DNA from: Actinomycetales bacterium
GTDB taxonomy: Bacteria; Actinomycetota; Actinomycetes; Actinomycetales; Dermatophilaceae
Length of the DNA: 64,000 nt
NCBI GenBank assembly: GCA_016715285.1
Contig: JADKAO010000002.1
Span: 372,001 to 436,000 of the forward strand
Reading direction: 5' to 3'
Shown one piece after another: positions 34,951 to 43,959 of this stretch. The notes beneath the pieces are model-generated. The model worked only from the letters and a program-made list of their open reading frames with translations, did no database searches and was not told where the DNA came from. Numbering within the stretch: the first letter of the stretch is position 1; every line of letters begins with the position of its first letter. A program made the translations under genes and the position numbers.

Positions 34951-36999
34951 ATGGACTTTTATTCGATCTATGACCAGGGTTTCGCGCGCGTGGCGGCGGC
35001 GACCATCCCGGTCTCGCTCGTCGACCCGGCAGCCAATGCCGAGACGATCCTCGCGGCCGCGCGGCAGTGCAGCGACGATGGCGTGGCGGTCGCGGTCTTC
35101 CCGGAGATGGGGCTGACGGGCTACTCGATCGAGGATCTCGTCCTCCAAGACACCCTGCTCGACGCGGTGGATGCGGCGCTGGCGACCATCGTCGAGGCAA
35201 GCCGCGACCTGCTCACCGTCCTTGTCGTCGGGGCGCCCTTGCGGGCGCGGTCGCGGGTCTTCAACTGCGCCGTCGTGATCCATCGCGGGCGGGTCCTCGG
35301 GGTGGCGCCCAAGTCCTACCTGCCGACCTATCGCGAGTTCTACGAGTCGCGGCAGATCGCGCCGGGTGGCGACGTGCGTGGTGTGAGCAGCGTGATGCGA
35401 GTGGGCGGGGTCGAGGTTCCGTTCGGGTCCGATTTGCTGTTCCGCGCGGTGGACGTGCCCGATCTGGTCCTGCACGTCGAGGTGTGCGAGGACATGTGGG
35501 TGCCGATCCCGCCGTCGGCCGAGGCTGCGCTCGCGGGCGCGACCGTGCTCGCCAATATCTCCGGCTCGCCGATCACGGTCGGCAAGGCTCGCGACCGGGC
35601 GATGCTCTGTGAGTCCGCGTCGAGCCGGTGCCTCGCGGCATACCTGTATGCCGCTGCGGGAGAAGGCGAGTCGACCACGGACCTGTCGTGGGACGGCCAG
35701 ACGATGATCTGGGAGAACGGAGTGCTGCTCGCTGAGAGTGAGCGATTCCCTTCTGGCGCAAGGATTTCTGTGGCTGACGTCGATCTGGCGCGCCTGCGGC
35801 AAGAGCGGATGCGGCAGGGGACGTTTGACGACAATCGGCGCACGCACGGCGCGCGGACGGGTGCGTTCCGGGAGGTGACCTTTGAGCTGGCGCCGCCGCG
35901 GGGTGACCTCGGGCTTCGGCGTTCGATCGATCGCTACCCGTTTGTGCCCGACGATGCCGCCTTGCTCGCGCAGGACTGTTATGAGGCGTATTCGATCCAG
36001 GTTGCGGGGTTGGAGCAGCGGCTGCGCGCGATCGGTCAGCCCAAGATCGTCATTGGCGTCTCGGGCGGCCTCGACTCGACCCACGCGTTGATCGTCGCGT
36101 GCCGGGCGCTCGATCGGTTGGGGCGGCCGCGGACTGATGTTTTGGCGTTCACGATGCCTGGTTTTGCGACGAGCGATCACACCAAGAGCAATGCGATTGC
36201 TCTGATGGAATCGCTCGGGGTGACCTGGGCCGAACTTGATATCCGGCCGGCGGCAACGCAGATGTTGCGCGACATGGGGCACCCGTTTGGTGAGGGCAAG
36301 CCGGTCTATGACGTGACCTTCGAAAACGTCCAGGCGGGGTTGCGGACGGACTACTTGTTCCGGATCGCCAACCAGCGCGGGGGGATTGTGCTCGGGACCG
36401 GCGACTTGTCGGAGCTCGCGCTCGGCTGGTGCACCTATGGAGTCGGCGACCAAATGTCGCATTATGGTGTCAACACGGGTGTGCCAAAAACGCTGATGCA
36501 GCACCTCATCCGATGGGTCATCGCGTCGGGGCAGTTCTCGCCCGAGGTTGGCGCGACGCTGCAGTCGATTCTCGACACCACGATTACGCCGGAGTTGGTG
36601 CCGCACGAGGAGGGCAAGGCGCCGCAGTCGACCGAGGCCATGATCGGGCCGTATGCGTTGCAGGACTTCACGTTGTATTACCTCCTGCGCCACGGCTTGC
36701 CGCCCTCGAAGATCGCCTTCCTCGCATGGCACGCCTGGCATGACGCGGCGCGGGGGCAGTGGCCGGAGGGCTACCCGGACGGCGCGCGGACGGCATACCC
36801 CCTGTCGGAGATCCGGCATTGGCTGGAAGTGTTCTTGAAGCGGTACTTCGCGAACCAGTTCAAGCGCTCGGCGCTGCCCAACGGACCCAAGGTTGTGCGC
36901 GGCGGCTCGCTATCGCCGCGTGGTGATTGGCGGATGCCGTCCGACGCGTCCGCGCGCACCTGGCTCGCCGAGTTGGCGGCCAACGTCCCCGCGGAGTGA
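34951..36999 (+). CDS. nadE: Glutamine-dependent NAD(+) synthetase
   Basis: A 682-residue two-domain enzyme that makes NAD from deamido-NAD, ATP and glutamine. The nitrilase-like glutaminase domain (about 1-300) has the catalytic triad: Glu in FPEMGLTGYS, Lys in PKSYLPTYREFYE and Cys in EVCEDMW. The synthetase domain has the PP-loop SGGLDSTHALIV near residue 367 and GTGDLSELALGWCTYG. Length matches the mycobacterial octameric NadE (679). The strong N-terminal family sequence YSIYDQGFARVAAA supports ATG 34951. The 663-residue antisense frame is a shadow. Confidence 0.96.
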   Translation: MDFYSIYDQGFARVAAATIPVSLVDPAANAETILAAARQCSDDGVAVAVFPEMGLTGYSIEDLVLQDTLLDAVDAALATIVEASRDLLTVLVVGAPLRARSRVFNCAVVIHRGRVLGVAPKSYLPTYREFYESRQIAPGGDVRGVSSVMRVGGVEVPFGSDLLFRAVDVPDLVLHVEVCEDMWVPIPPSAEAALAGATVLANISGSPITVGKARDRAMLCESASSRCLAAYLYAAAGEGESTTDLSWDGQTMIWENGVLLAESERFPSGARISVADVDLARLRQERMRQGTFDDNRRTHGARTGAFREVTFELAPPRGDLGLRRSIDRYPFVPDDAALLAQDCYEAYSIQVAGLEQRLRAIGQPKIVIGVSGGLDSTHALIVACRALDRLGRPRTDVLAFTMPGFATSDHTKSNAIALMESLGVTWAELDIRPAATQMLRDMGHPFGEGKPVYDVTFENVQAGLRTDYLFRIANQRGGIVLGTGDLSELALGWCTYGVGDQMSHYGVNTGVPKTLMQHLIRWVIASGQFSPEVGATLQSILDTTITPELVPHEEGKAPQSTEAMIGPYALQDFTLYYLLRHGLPPSKIAFLAWHAWHDAARGQWPEGYPDGARTAYPLSEIRHWLEVFLKRYFANQFKRSALPNGPKVVRGGSLSPRGDWRMPSDASARTWLAELAANVPAE

Positions 37000-37032
37000 G
37001 CTCCCCTCTCCGAGTGAGTCCCGTCCGCGCAA

Positions 37033-37200
37033 TCGATACCCGTTGACGAGTCGGGCCTCGCCCGTCGGTATCGAGTCGCCGAACTCTTCGCCCAATCGAT
37101 ACCCGTTGACGAGGGCAGACTCGGCGTTCGGTATCGAGTCGCCGAACTCTTCGCCCAATCGATACCCGTTGACGAGGGCAGACTCGGCGTTCGGTATCGA
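37033..37200. repeat. Three 42-bp dyad repeats at a 63-bp period
   Basis: Units lie at 37033-37074, 37096-37137 and 37159-37200. The last two share an identical interior. This is the same 63-bp tandem spacing seen within the permease gene. They fill the gap between the convergent nadE and phosphotransferase genes. Confidence 0.95.
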
Positions 37201-37232
37201 TTCGAGGGGGAGGCCGCGTACCAAACCGTCGG

Positions 37233-38096
37233 CTAGGTCATCAGCTCGGCCAGCAGGAGGTGACCGAGGGCTTCAAACTCTTCGGCGCCCACGTGATGGG
37301 ACCACACGGCCACACCGACCGCGTCGCGCACCCGGTGGCGTCGCCACTCAGCGGGCTCCCGCGGATCGCTCCCATATCCGTCGAAGAAGGCCGCCTCCAG
37401 CACGGGGGCGGACCGGAAGACTTTCGTCGTCGATCTCACGAAATCAGTCATCGCCGGACGGAGGGCAGCCCGCCCGAAGTCGATCGCACGGACCTCGACG
37501 CGGCCACCCGGCATACCCTCCGCGAGCCAGTTGCGCGGCTGGAAGTCGCCGTGGGTCGGCACCAGCGTGACCGGCGGGGTCGGCCACGACGCGATCTCCT
37601 CGCGCACTCGGCGCACCATCTCGGGATGAATCCCGTGGTCTTTGGCCAGCCACCCAAGGATGGACGCATTGGCATCTGCCTCGTAGTCGGGGTCGAGGTG
37701 CACCGCGTGCGCGGGCTGTGCGTGCAGCGCCGCCAAGAGCTCGCCCGCCTGCCGAAACACCTCGGGGTCAACCGCGTATGCCGTGTCGAGCACCAATTCC
37801 CCGGGCAGGAACCGCGTGACGAGCAACTTCGCCCCGACATCGGCCGCAACCAATCGCGGTGCCCGACCCGTCTCGACCCAGGGGCCAAGCCACTCGCGGT
37901 GCGCGCGGATTTCGCGGGCAATGTGATGATCGCTCTCGCCACCAGCCTTGACGATGAAGCGCTCCTCGCCGTGCGTCACCTCGAGCACGATGGTCGCAAT
38001 CAGCCCCCACCCGTGGCTACGGACGACCCGCGCATCCGGCAGCCATTCGACAAGGAGGTCACGCTGCGCCTTGCTGAGGACTTCAACGCCAACCAT
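37233..38096 (-). CDS. Aminoglycoside phosphotransferase-like (APH) kinase
   Basis: A 287-residue protein with a eukaryotic-like kinase fold. The Lys region is RFIVKAGGES, the hinge region is ARFLPGELVLD-like (VTRFLPGELV), the catalytic Brenner motif is THGDFQPRNWL near residue 195 and the metal-binding Asp is in AIDFGRAA. This is the general APH/choline kinase superfamily, which phosphorylates small alcohols, antibiotics or metabolites. No resistance phenotype can be inferred. ATG 38096 gives the usual length. The gene precedes a dyad-repeat cluster and follows the LigD polymerase gene on the same strand. Confidence 0.85.
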   Translation of the reverse strand: MVGVEVLSKAQRDLLVEWLPDARVVRSHGWGLIATIVLEVTHGEERFIVKAGGESDHHIAREIRAHREWLGPWVETGRAPRLVAADVGAKLLVTRFLPGELVLDTAYAVDPEVFRQAGELLAALHAQPAHAVHLDPDYEADANASILGWLAKDHGIHPEMVRRVREEIASWPTPPVTLVPTHGDFQPRNWLAEGMPGGRVEVRAIDFGRAALRPAMTDFVRSTTKVFRSAPVLEAAFFDGYGSDPREPAEWRRHRVRDAVGVAVWSHHVGAEEFEALGHLLLAELMT

Positions 38097-38115
38097 GACG
38101 TCATAACCTAGTGAG

Positions 38116-38157
38116 TCGATACCCGAGAGCCAGTTAGCCCTGGGCTTCCGGTATCGA
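38116..38157. repeat. 42-bp dyad repeat, single copy
   Basis: Perfect TCGATACC and GGTATCGA arms with 26 bp between. It lies in the 79-bp gap between the polymerase stop and the phosphotransferase start. Confidence 0.95.
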
Positions 38158-38175
38158 ATGAGTGGTGGGCGTGCC

Positions 38176-39117
38176 TCAGGTGGGGAGGCCCTCGCGGTCG
38201 GCCCACTCCAATAGCTCATCGAGCCGGTATGCCGTGTCGTCGATCCCCGAATGAAGGTCGCCAAGGGCGGCATACCGAGCCGGAACGGTCGCCAACGTGA
38301 AGTCACGCGGCTCGACGTCGGCGACCTCGTCCCAGGTGATCGGCGTTGACACCGTGCCAGCAGCCACTCCCCGCACCGACCACGCTGCGGCAATGGTGTG
38401 ATCACGGGCATTCTGGTTGAAGTCGACAAACACGTGCCGCGGGTCGCGGTCCTTGCGCCACCAGGTGACGGTCGCATCGTCGGGCGCGCGGCGGCATACC
38501 TCGGTGCCGAAGGCGAGCGCCGCCCGCCGCACGTCGGCGAACTCCCACCGGGGCTCGATCCGGACATAGACGTGCAGACCATTGCCGCCGGACGTCTTGG
38601 GGTAACCCTCAATCCCCAACTCCCCCAACACTTCTCGCACCACACCGGCCACGCTGCGGACTTGGGCAAAGGACGCATCAGGCATCGGGTCAAGGTCGAT
38701 CCGCCACTCATCGGGTCGGTCAACGTCAGCGCGGCGCACGTTCCAGGGATGGAACTCGACGGTCGACATCTGCACCGCCCAAATCACCGCGCCCAACTCG
38801 GTGACGCACAGTTCGTCGGCGGTCCGGTTGTAGCGCGGGAAGTGCAGCTTGACGGTCTCGACCCACGGCGGCGCGCCCGCGGGAATCCGTTTCTGGTGCA
38901 CCTTTTCGCCCGCGAGCCCGTCAGGAAACCGGTGCAGCATGCACGGCCGCTCGCGCAGCGCCCGCACGATGCCCGGCCCGACCGCCAGGTAGTACTGCGC
39001 GAGGTCGAGTTTGGTCCACCCGTGCTCCGGGAAGTAGACGCGGTCGGGGTTGCTCAGCCGTACCAGTCGACCGTCGACGTCGAGCTCGATCGCGGGAGAG
39101 TTGCTGCGGGCGGCCAT
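38176..39117 (-). CDS. Stand-alone LigD-type polymerase/primase domain protein
   Basis: A 313-residue archaeo-eukaryotic primase-type polymerase (LigD PolDom). It contains RVYFPEHGWTKLDLAQYY, the phosphate-binding RFPDG...HQKRIP, the metal-binding RIDLDPMP (DxD), SGGNGLHVYVRI and HVFVDFNQNARDHTIAA with the third acidic residue. In mycobacteria the fused LigD polymerase adds nucleotides during non-homologous end joining, and stand-alone homologues act in gap repair. No ligase or Ku gene is in the window. The ATG at 39117 fits the family start; the frame continues upstream through dyad repeats. Confidence 0.9.
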   Translation of the reverse strand: MAARSNSPAIELDVDGRLVRLSNPDRVYFPEHGWTKLDLAQYYLAVGPGIVRALRERPCMLHRFPDGLAGEKVHQKRIPAGAPPWVETVKLHFPRYNRTADELCVTELGAVIWAVQMSTVEFHPWNVRRADVDRPDEWRIDLDPMPDASFAQVRSVAGVVREVLGELGIEGYPKTSGGNGLHVYVRIEPRWEFADVRRAALAFGTEVCRRAPDDATVTWWRKDRDPRHVFVDFNQNARDHTIAAAWSVRGVAAGTVSTPITWDEVADVEPRDFTLATVPARYAALGDLHSGIDDTAYRLDELLEWADREGLPT

Positions 39118-39164
39118 GACGGCACGGTACGCCACCGGGCTTCGACCGATTCGATCGACCGCAT

Positions 39165-39273
39165 TCGATACCCGACGCCCAGGCCTGCCCCGCAACCAGG
39201 TATCGAATCGAATCCGGCACCCCCCTGCCATTCGATATCCGACGCCCAGGCCTGCCCCGCAACCGGGTATCGA
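39165..39273. repeat. Two 42-bp dyad repeats, 67 bp apart
   Basis: Units lie at 39165-39206 and 39232-39273 (left arm TCGATATC). Their interiors are nearly identical. They lie upstream of the polymerase start, beside a terminator. These two copies lack the conserved T at unit position 26. Confidence 0.92.
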
Positions 39274-39290
39274 ATCCGGGGGGTGCCGCC

Positions 39291-39338
39291 GAAACAAAAA
39301 CACGAAGGGCCGCCGTCAGGGGGTACGGCGGCCCTTCG
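39291..39338 (-). terminator. Rho-independent terminator after the 71-aa gene
   Basis: A perfect 13-bp stem (39303-39315 with 39326-39338, CGAAGGGCCGCCG) has a 10-base loop. On the minus strand it is followed by TGTTTTTGTTTC, a T-rich tail. It lies 50 bp after the stop of the minus-strand gene 39388-39603. It is the clearest intrinsic terminator in the window. Confidence 0.88.
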
Positions 39339-39387
39339 CGGGCTCATGTTTCAGCGACGATACAGAACCCTTGCCGCGGATTTCAAG

Positions 39388-39603
39388 TCAGAGGGCCGAG
39401 ACTTCGTCGGTAATCGCAGAAACCGCGTCTTGACCGATCATTCCGCCTGCCATCGCGACGGCCTGCGCGGCCGGCATACCCGCCGCCATCCCGATCATGG
39501 GGTTGGTCGTGATCCCGGGTGCGTGCTTTTCCATGATCGCGACTACCTCGGGGTCGGCCAGCAACTGACCGAGGGTGGTGGTGGTGATGTCGTACTTGCC
39601 CAT
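39388..39603 (-). CDS. Small conserved protein, 71 residues
   Basis: Sequence TTLGQLLADPEVVAIMEKHAPGITTNP, then AAGMPAAQAVAMAGG and a closing AITDEVSAL. The layout (T-L-G-x-L-L-A-D-P, H-x-P-G-I, G-M, final Leu-rich helix) is a short alpha-helical domain that I also associate with the C-terminal ends of some bacterial glycosidases. As a free protein its role is unknown. AAGGAAGG precedes the ATG, and a strong terminator follows, so it seems to be a single-gene transcript. Confidence 0.75.
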   Translation of the reverse strand: MGKYDITTTTLGQLLADPEVVAIMEKHAPGITTNPMIGMAAGMPAAQAVAMAGGMIGQDAVSAITDEVSAL

Positions 39604-39701
39604 GGCCGAACCTTCCTTAGGTGGGTCACGTCGTTGTTACCCGCTAGTAGCAATCATCGCATATCCGGCCGACCGGACGAGGCGCCTTAGCAGCGTCGCA
39701 T

Positions 39702-40532
39702 TCAGCGCGCAACGACAACACCGTCGGTATGCCGGTGGGCTCGAACCGCGGCCACGACCACGATCACTGCGGCGAGGATCGCAGCTCCAGCGGTGAGGCC
39801 AGAGCGGGGCGAGTCCCCGAGTCGTCCCACGGCAATCCACCCGAGGCCCCACGCCATGGCGGCGGCGACGGCATACCGGCCTCCCAGTGCACGCGCGAGA
39901 TGCACCCCGACGCCTGCGGCGACCAAAAGCACTACTGCCGCAATGACATCGGCAAGAGGCGAGGGCGGTGTTACTCCGCTGCCCACGAGCGACGCGGCGA
40001 TATTGGCGCACGTCGCGACCGACACCCAGCCGAGATAGAGCCCAAACGTGCCGTCCACGATGACCCGCTCGACCGCGCCCCTAGCCGGGTGCTCGGTGAG
40101 CCGCCGCACCAACACACCCAGCACAAGCACCAACGCAACAATCACCGCGACGCTCACCCATAGCCACCCCACTTGCGTCACGAGCAGCCACGCGGCATTG
40201 AGCAACATCGACGCCGCTGCCAGCCACCCAGTCGCTCGGGCCCGCGCGCTCGTAGCCTGGGCAGGCAGCAGCTGCCACACCGTGTATGCCGCGAGCCCGA
40301 GGTAGATGACCGACCAAATCGAGAACGCCGGCACGGCAGGTGCGATCAGCGTGGCGTTGGCCGCCAAGCGTCCACCCGACGATTCCTCGACGCGGGTCCC
40401 GATGACGCCGACGCCGACGAGCGTCCCAAAGACGCACGCCACTTCACTGAGGACGACCGCCACCTGACGCACCCGGTCGGCCCGGGTCGGCGCCGCCGCG
40501 CTGCCTCCGCGTTCGTCGATGTGAGCACTCAT
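39702..40532 (-). CDS. TspO/MBR-like membrane protein
   Basis: A 276-residue protein with about eight hydrophobic helices. The segments AFSIWSVIYLGLAAYTVWQLLP and LLNAAWLL, with paired Trp residues, resemble tryptophan-rich TspO/MBR proteins, which bind porphyrins in other bacteria. The protein is longer than classical TspO (about 160 residues), so the family call is tentative. Its ATG overlaps the cyclopropane synthase stop in ATGA, making it the last gene of the flavoprotein-DUF1365-synthase operon. The link with a B12-binding light-type regulator makes a tetrapyrrole role attractive, but that is inference. Confidence 0.72.
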   Translation of the reverse strand: MSAHIDERGGSAAAPTRADRVRQVAVVLSEVACVFGTLVGVGVIGTRVEESSGGRLAANATLIAPAVPAFSIWSVIYLGLAAYTVWQLLPAQATSARARATGWLAAASMLLNAAWLLVTQVGWLWVSVAVIVALVLVLGVLVRRLTEHPARGAVERVIVDGTFGLYLGWVSVATCANIAASLVGSGVTPPSPLADVIAAVVLLVAAGVGVHLARALGGRYAVAAAMAWGLGWIAVGRLGDSPRSGLTAGAAILAAVIVVVAAVRAHRHTDGVVVAR

Positions 40533-41782
40533 CGCACCTTCTCCAATCCCAGTTGCCACACGTCGAGGTGCCCTGACCGGAACCCCGCCTCTGAATAGGC
40601 GAGGTAGAACTCCCACACCCGCACAAAGGTCTCGTCAAACCCCATGGCCAGCACATCCGCACGCCGTGACATGAAGCGCTCGCGCCACAACCGCAGCGTG
40701 TGGGCATAGTCGGGACCGAGGCTCCGCGCTGGCCCGATTCGCAGCCCCGCACCACGCGCTTGGCTCGAGATCGCCTCGAGGCTCGGGATGAGACCGCCCG
40801 GGAAGATGTACTTGTGCACCCATGAATACGCGTGGCGGGAGGCGAGCATCCGCTCGTGGGGCATCGTGATCGCCTGCAGCCCAAAGCGACCACCGACCTC
40901 GAGCGCGTCGGAGACGGCGCGGAAGTATGCCGGCCAAAACTCCTCCCCGACCGCCTCGATCATCTCGACGCTCACGACCGCGTCATAGGTGCCTTCGACC
41001 TCGCGGTAGTCCCGCAGCTCAACCAGCACCCGATCGCTCAACCCGGCAGCAGCGACCCGCTCGCGGGCCAACGACTGCTGCTCTCGAGACAACGTGATGG
41101 TGTGGACAAACGACCCACGGCGCGCGGCCTGCATCGCTAGGTGCCCCCAGCCCGACCCGATCTCAAGCAGCCGTGCCCCCGGCCGCACCCCGGCGAACTC
41201 GAGGATGCCGTCGATCTTGCGCTCCTGCGCAGCCGCCAGACCGTCAAAGCCCACCTCGCGATCCCCCGCAAACCAGGCTGCCGAGTAGCTCATCGTCTCG
41301 TCGAGGAAGGCAGCGAACACCTCATTGGACAAGTCGTAATGCCGAGACACGTTGACCCGGGCACCAGCGGGGTCGTTGGCCTCAGTTCGCGGGTGCCGCG
41401 GTTCGACAACCGTCCGGAACTTGCGCAACCACCCCGGCACGATGTCGGTCAGCCGCTCCGCAAACGGGGTGAGCACGTCAGCCAGGTCAGTGTCCGGCCC
41501 GGCTCGCCACTCACCGGCCATAAACCCTTCTCCGACACCGATTTTAAGATCCCGACCGACGCGGTCAAAGAACCGCCAGTCAACGATCTCCATCACCGGC
41601 ACGCCTACCTCAGCCGCGCCCAACACTGAGCCATCGGGCAGGCGCACTTGCAACGGCATACCCCTCACGACCCGCCGCAGCAAGGCGCGCACCGCGGCCC
41701 CATGGAGCGGGGCCCGCCTCGCGGGCGGCATCTCTGAGGGGGTAGGTGCAGGGGGGAGCCCCCGTGCCACATCGAGCGTCAT
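40529..41782 (-). CDS. Cyclopropane-fatty-acyl-phospholipid synthase family methyltransferase
   Basis: A 417-residue SAM-dependent enzyme. It has NVSRHYDLSNEVFAAFLDETMSYSAAWF, the SAM loop LLEIGSGWGHLAMQAA near residue 195, TLSREQQSLARER, VSVEMIEAVGEEFWPAYF (bicarbonate and catalytic region) and the C-terminal FMSRRADV and FYLAYSEAGFRSG segments. Such enzymes methylate a double bond in membrane lipids to give cyclopropane or methyl-branched chains. The ATG overlaps the DUF1365 stop in ATGA. The order flavoprotein, DUF1365, synthase matches the mycobacterial Rv0449c-Rv0448c-Rv0447c (ufaA1) set. Confidence 0.92.
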   Translation of the reverse strand: MTLDVARGLPPAPTPSEMPPARRAPLHGAAVRALLRRVVRGMPLQVRLPDGSVLGAAEVGVPVMEIVDWRFFDRVGRDLKIGVGEGFMAGEWRAGPDTDLADVLTPFAERLTDIVPGWLRKFRTVVEPRHPRTEANDPAGARVNVSRHYDLSNEVFAAFLDETMSYSAAWFAGDREVGFDGLAAAQERKIDGILEFAGVRPGARLLEIGSGWGHLAMQAARRGSFVHTITLSREQQSLARERVAAAGLSDRVLVELRDYREVEGTYDAVVSVEMIEAVGEEFWPAYFRAVSDALEVGGRFGLQAITMPHERMLASRHAYSWVHKYIFPGGLIPSLEAISSQARGAGLRIGPARSLGPDYAHTLRLWRERFMSRRADVLAMGFDETFVRVWEFYLAYSEAGFRSGHLDVWQLGLEKVR

Positions 41783-42621
41783 TCGAGTCCTCGCGGTGGA
41801 GTGTGTGGGCGCCGCGGCACGACCGGCAAACGACGCCAGAGACGTATGCCGTGCCACCGGATCCGGGTCACGGTCTGGCGCGAAGCCAGCGGTGTGCGCA
41901 GTTCAGCACGCACGACAGTCCGTGCAGTTGCGCGCGATGGAGTGCCGGTGAACGTCGCGACAAACACCGGTAACCCGCCTTGCACCAGCGTCACCGACAC
42001 CGCGACCCGCCGGTCGGTCAAGGTCAGTCGGACCCGGTATCCACCCGCGACCGCAAAGAAGGGCGAGACATAGAACTCCTTCGGGACATGCCCGACCCCC
42101 TTGTCATTGACCTGCAACAGCTGCGCGTGGCGCTCCCCATACGTGTTGTGAATCTCGAGCACCGCCCACCGCGCCGCGCCATCGGGCCCCAGGCACCAGA
42201 ACACCGACAGCGGGTTGAAGACATGGCCGAGGGAGCGGGCGGCAGCAAGCATGACCACGCGGTCATTGCCGCCAATCGACTCGCCTTGTGCTTCGACGAA
42301 CCGTTGCAGCCCGGCGCGGATCCCCTCGTCGCCGCGGAAGTGATCGGCCCCAGCAAAGGACCGCCACGGGCGTGAGCGAGGCAGCGCGGCGAGGTCGACA
42401 AGCCACAGATGAGTGCGCATCCGCACGGTATGCCGGATCGGCGTGCGCCGCTCATGCCGCACCTCGCCGACCACGATCGCTGGCAGCTGCGGCAGGGACG
42501 GATGAGCCGGCAAGCCGGGTTCGGACGGCAGCTGCGGCAGCGACGGCGGCAGCGACGGCGACGGCAGCGACCTACCCGAGGTCTCCCCCCGCGGGGCAAC
42601 GTCGCGCGCGCCCGTCACCAT
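41779..42621 (-). CDS. DUF1365 family protein
   Basis: About 280 residues. A Ser/Pro/Leu-rich N-terminus of about 45 residues precedes the conserved domain: GEVRHERRTPIRHTVRMRTHLWLVDL, FNPLSVFWCL, HNTYGERHAQLL and KEFYVSPFFAVAGGYRVR. The function is unknown, but it is nearly always encoded between an amine-oxidase-like flavoprotein and a cyclopropane synthase, as here. ATG 42621 overlaps the flavoprotein stop by 7 bp; GTG 42618 would give a 4-bp overlap. Conserved His and Tyr residues suggest an enzyme acting on lipid. Confidence 0.88.
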   Translation of the reverse strand: MVTGARDVAPRGETSGRSLPSPSLPPSLPQLPSEPGLPAHPSLPQLPAIVVGEVRHERRTPIRHTVRMRTHLWLVDLAALPRSRPWRSFAGADHFRGDEGIRAGLQRFVEAQGESIGGNDRVVMLAAARSLGHVFNPLSVFWCLGPDGAARWAVLEIHNTYGERHAQLLQVNDKGVGHVPKEFYVSPFFAVAGGYRVRLTLTDRRVAVSVTLVQGGLPVFVATFTGTPSRATARTVVRAELRTPLASRQTVTRIRWHGIRLWRRLPVVPRRPHTPPRGLE

Positions 42622-43949
42622 GCGGCACCGAGCCGTTGGGCGGCATACGCGCCCGATCGTGCGCCGTCCTCGTGGAACCCCCACCCGAAGTGCGCCCCGG
42701 CAAAGGCGAGGCGCGGCCCCCCGGCGTCTCGGAGCCGATCTGCCGCGGCGACCGCGTCGGTGGTGAAGATCGGGTGTCGGTAGGTCATCCGGGCGAGCGC
42801 CGCGTCCTCCCGAACCCACCCGCGCGGGTTGAGCGTGACGAGCAGATCGTCGCCGGGCAGGTCCATCAGCCGGTTCATCCAATACGACACGAGGACCTCG
42901 TCGGCATGGTCGTCGCAGGCTCGGAGCCGATAGTTCCAACTCGCCCGGGCCTTCGCGCGCCGCGGCAGCACCGAAGCGTCTCGGTGGAGCCAGGTCTCGT
43001 TGTTGGAGTACCCGATTGCCGCGAGCGACGCTGACTCTTGATCGCTGGGGTCCGACAGCATCGCCAGGGTGTCGTCCGCGTGCGTCGCCATGACGCAAAC
43101 GTCCCCCGACACCAGCTCCCCAGACGCGAGGTGCACGTCAACAGCGTCAGCGCGCCGCTGCACCGCACGCACCGGCATACCAGCACGCTCTGTGTGCCCC
43201 GCGGCACGAAGCCGCGCAACCAACTCGTCGACATAGGTCGCGGACCCGCCGACGACCGTCCGCCAGGTCGGAGAGCCGCCAATCGCGAGCATCCCGTGGT
43301 GCTCGAGGAACGCGAACAGGTGCCGGGCTGGGTACGCGAGCGCGTCCTCGTGCCCCGAGGACCACACACACGCGACCAGGGGGAGCGCAAAGTGCCGGAT
43401 TGTGTATGCCGGGAACTTCGCGTCGCGCAGGAAGTCACCCCACGTCTGGGTCGGGTCACTCTCACCGGCCAACACAGCTCGCGCGCGCCGGTGGAACCGC
43501 GGCACATCGGCGAGCAGCCGGACGTAGCGAGGATCAGCCAGGCGGGCTGGTTGGGCGACGACACCAGAGCCGCCGGTGCCCCCGGCATACTCCAATCCGC
43601 AGCCGCCGCACGAGACACTCATGCTCATCTCGGTGGGCTGGGTGGCGATCCCGAGTTCGGCGAAGAGGCGCAGCAGGGTCGGGTAGGTGCGCTCGTTGTG
43701 GACGATGAACCCGCTGTCGACCCGCAGTTCACTCCCCTGCCCGGCGGTGCCGCGCACGGTATGCGTGTGCGCGTGACCACCCACGCGATCCTCGGCCTCG
43801 ATAAGCGTCACGGCGTGGGTGCGGGCAAGGACGTGTGCAGCCGTGAGTCCGGCCACTCCGGCTCCGACGACAACGGCTGTCGGCCGGCCACTGAGCGCGG
43901 ACCGCGTCGCCGAGGAGTCGGCCGCCGTCGGGTGGATCATAAGCGCCAT
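42615..43949 (-). CDS. FAD-dependent amine-oxidase-like flavoprotein
   Basis: A 444-residue flavoprotein. The dinucleotide fold is VVVGAGVAGLTAAHVLAR with LIEAEDRVGGHAHTHTV. The conserved FIVHNERTYPTLLRLF and SMSVSCGGCGLEYAG segments mark the subfamily that precedes DUF1365 and cyclopropane synthase genes. The end (GPRLAFAGAHFGWGFHEDGARSG) forms the FAD C-terminal contact. Relatives in furan-fatty-acid pathways (UfaD type) desaturate methylated acyl chains, so oxidation of the synthase product is plausible. It is the first gene of the operon and starts 11 bp from the operator at 43960-43977. Confidence 0.9.
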   Translation of the reverse strand: MALMIHPTAADSSATRSALSGRPTAVVVGAGVAGLTAAHVLARTHAVTLIEAEDRVGGHAHTHTVRGTAGQGSELRVDSGFIVHNERTYPTLLRLFAELGIATQPTEMSMSVSCGGCGLEYAGGTGGSGVVAQPARLADPRYVRLLADVPRFHRRARAVLAGESDPTQTWGDFLRDAKFPAYTIRHFALPLVACVWSSGHEDALAYPARHLFAFLEHHGMLAIGGSPTWRTVVGGSATYVDELVARLRAAGHTERAGMPVRAVQRRADAVDVHLASGELVSGDVCVMATHADDTLAMLSDPSDQESASLAAIGYSNNETWLHRDASVLPRRAKARASWNYRLRACDDHADEVLVSYWMNRLMDLPGDDLLVTLNPRGWVREDAALARMTYRHPIFTTDAVAAADRLRDAGGPRLAFAGAHFGWGFHEDGARSGAYAAQRLGAAW

Positions 43950-43959
43950 TTTCCATGGC

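Noticed and set aside
34828..36819. 663-residue open frame on the minus strand
   Set aside because: Antisense of nadE; low-complexity Arg/His/Asp composition and no motifs. The plus-strand enzyme has all catalytic residues.
37033..37200. CRISPR array reading of the regular repeats
   Set aside because: The conserved parts are only two 8-bp arms, interiors recur between copies, and no cas gene is present.
36893..37570. 225-residue open frame on the plus strand over the dyad repeats
   Set aside because: It overlaps the end of nadE out of frame and the antisense of the phosphotransferase. Unlike the permease, there is no conserved protein domain downstream in frame.
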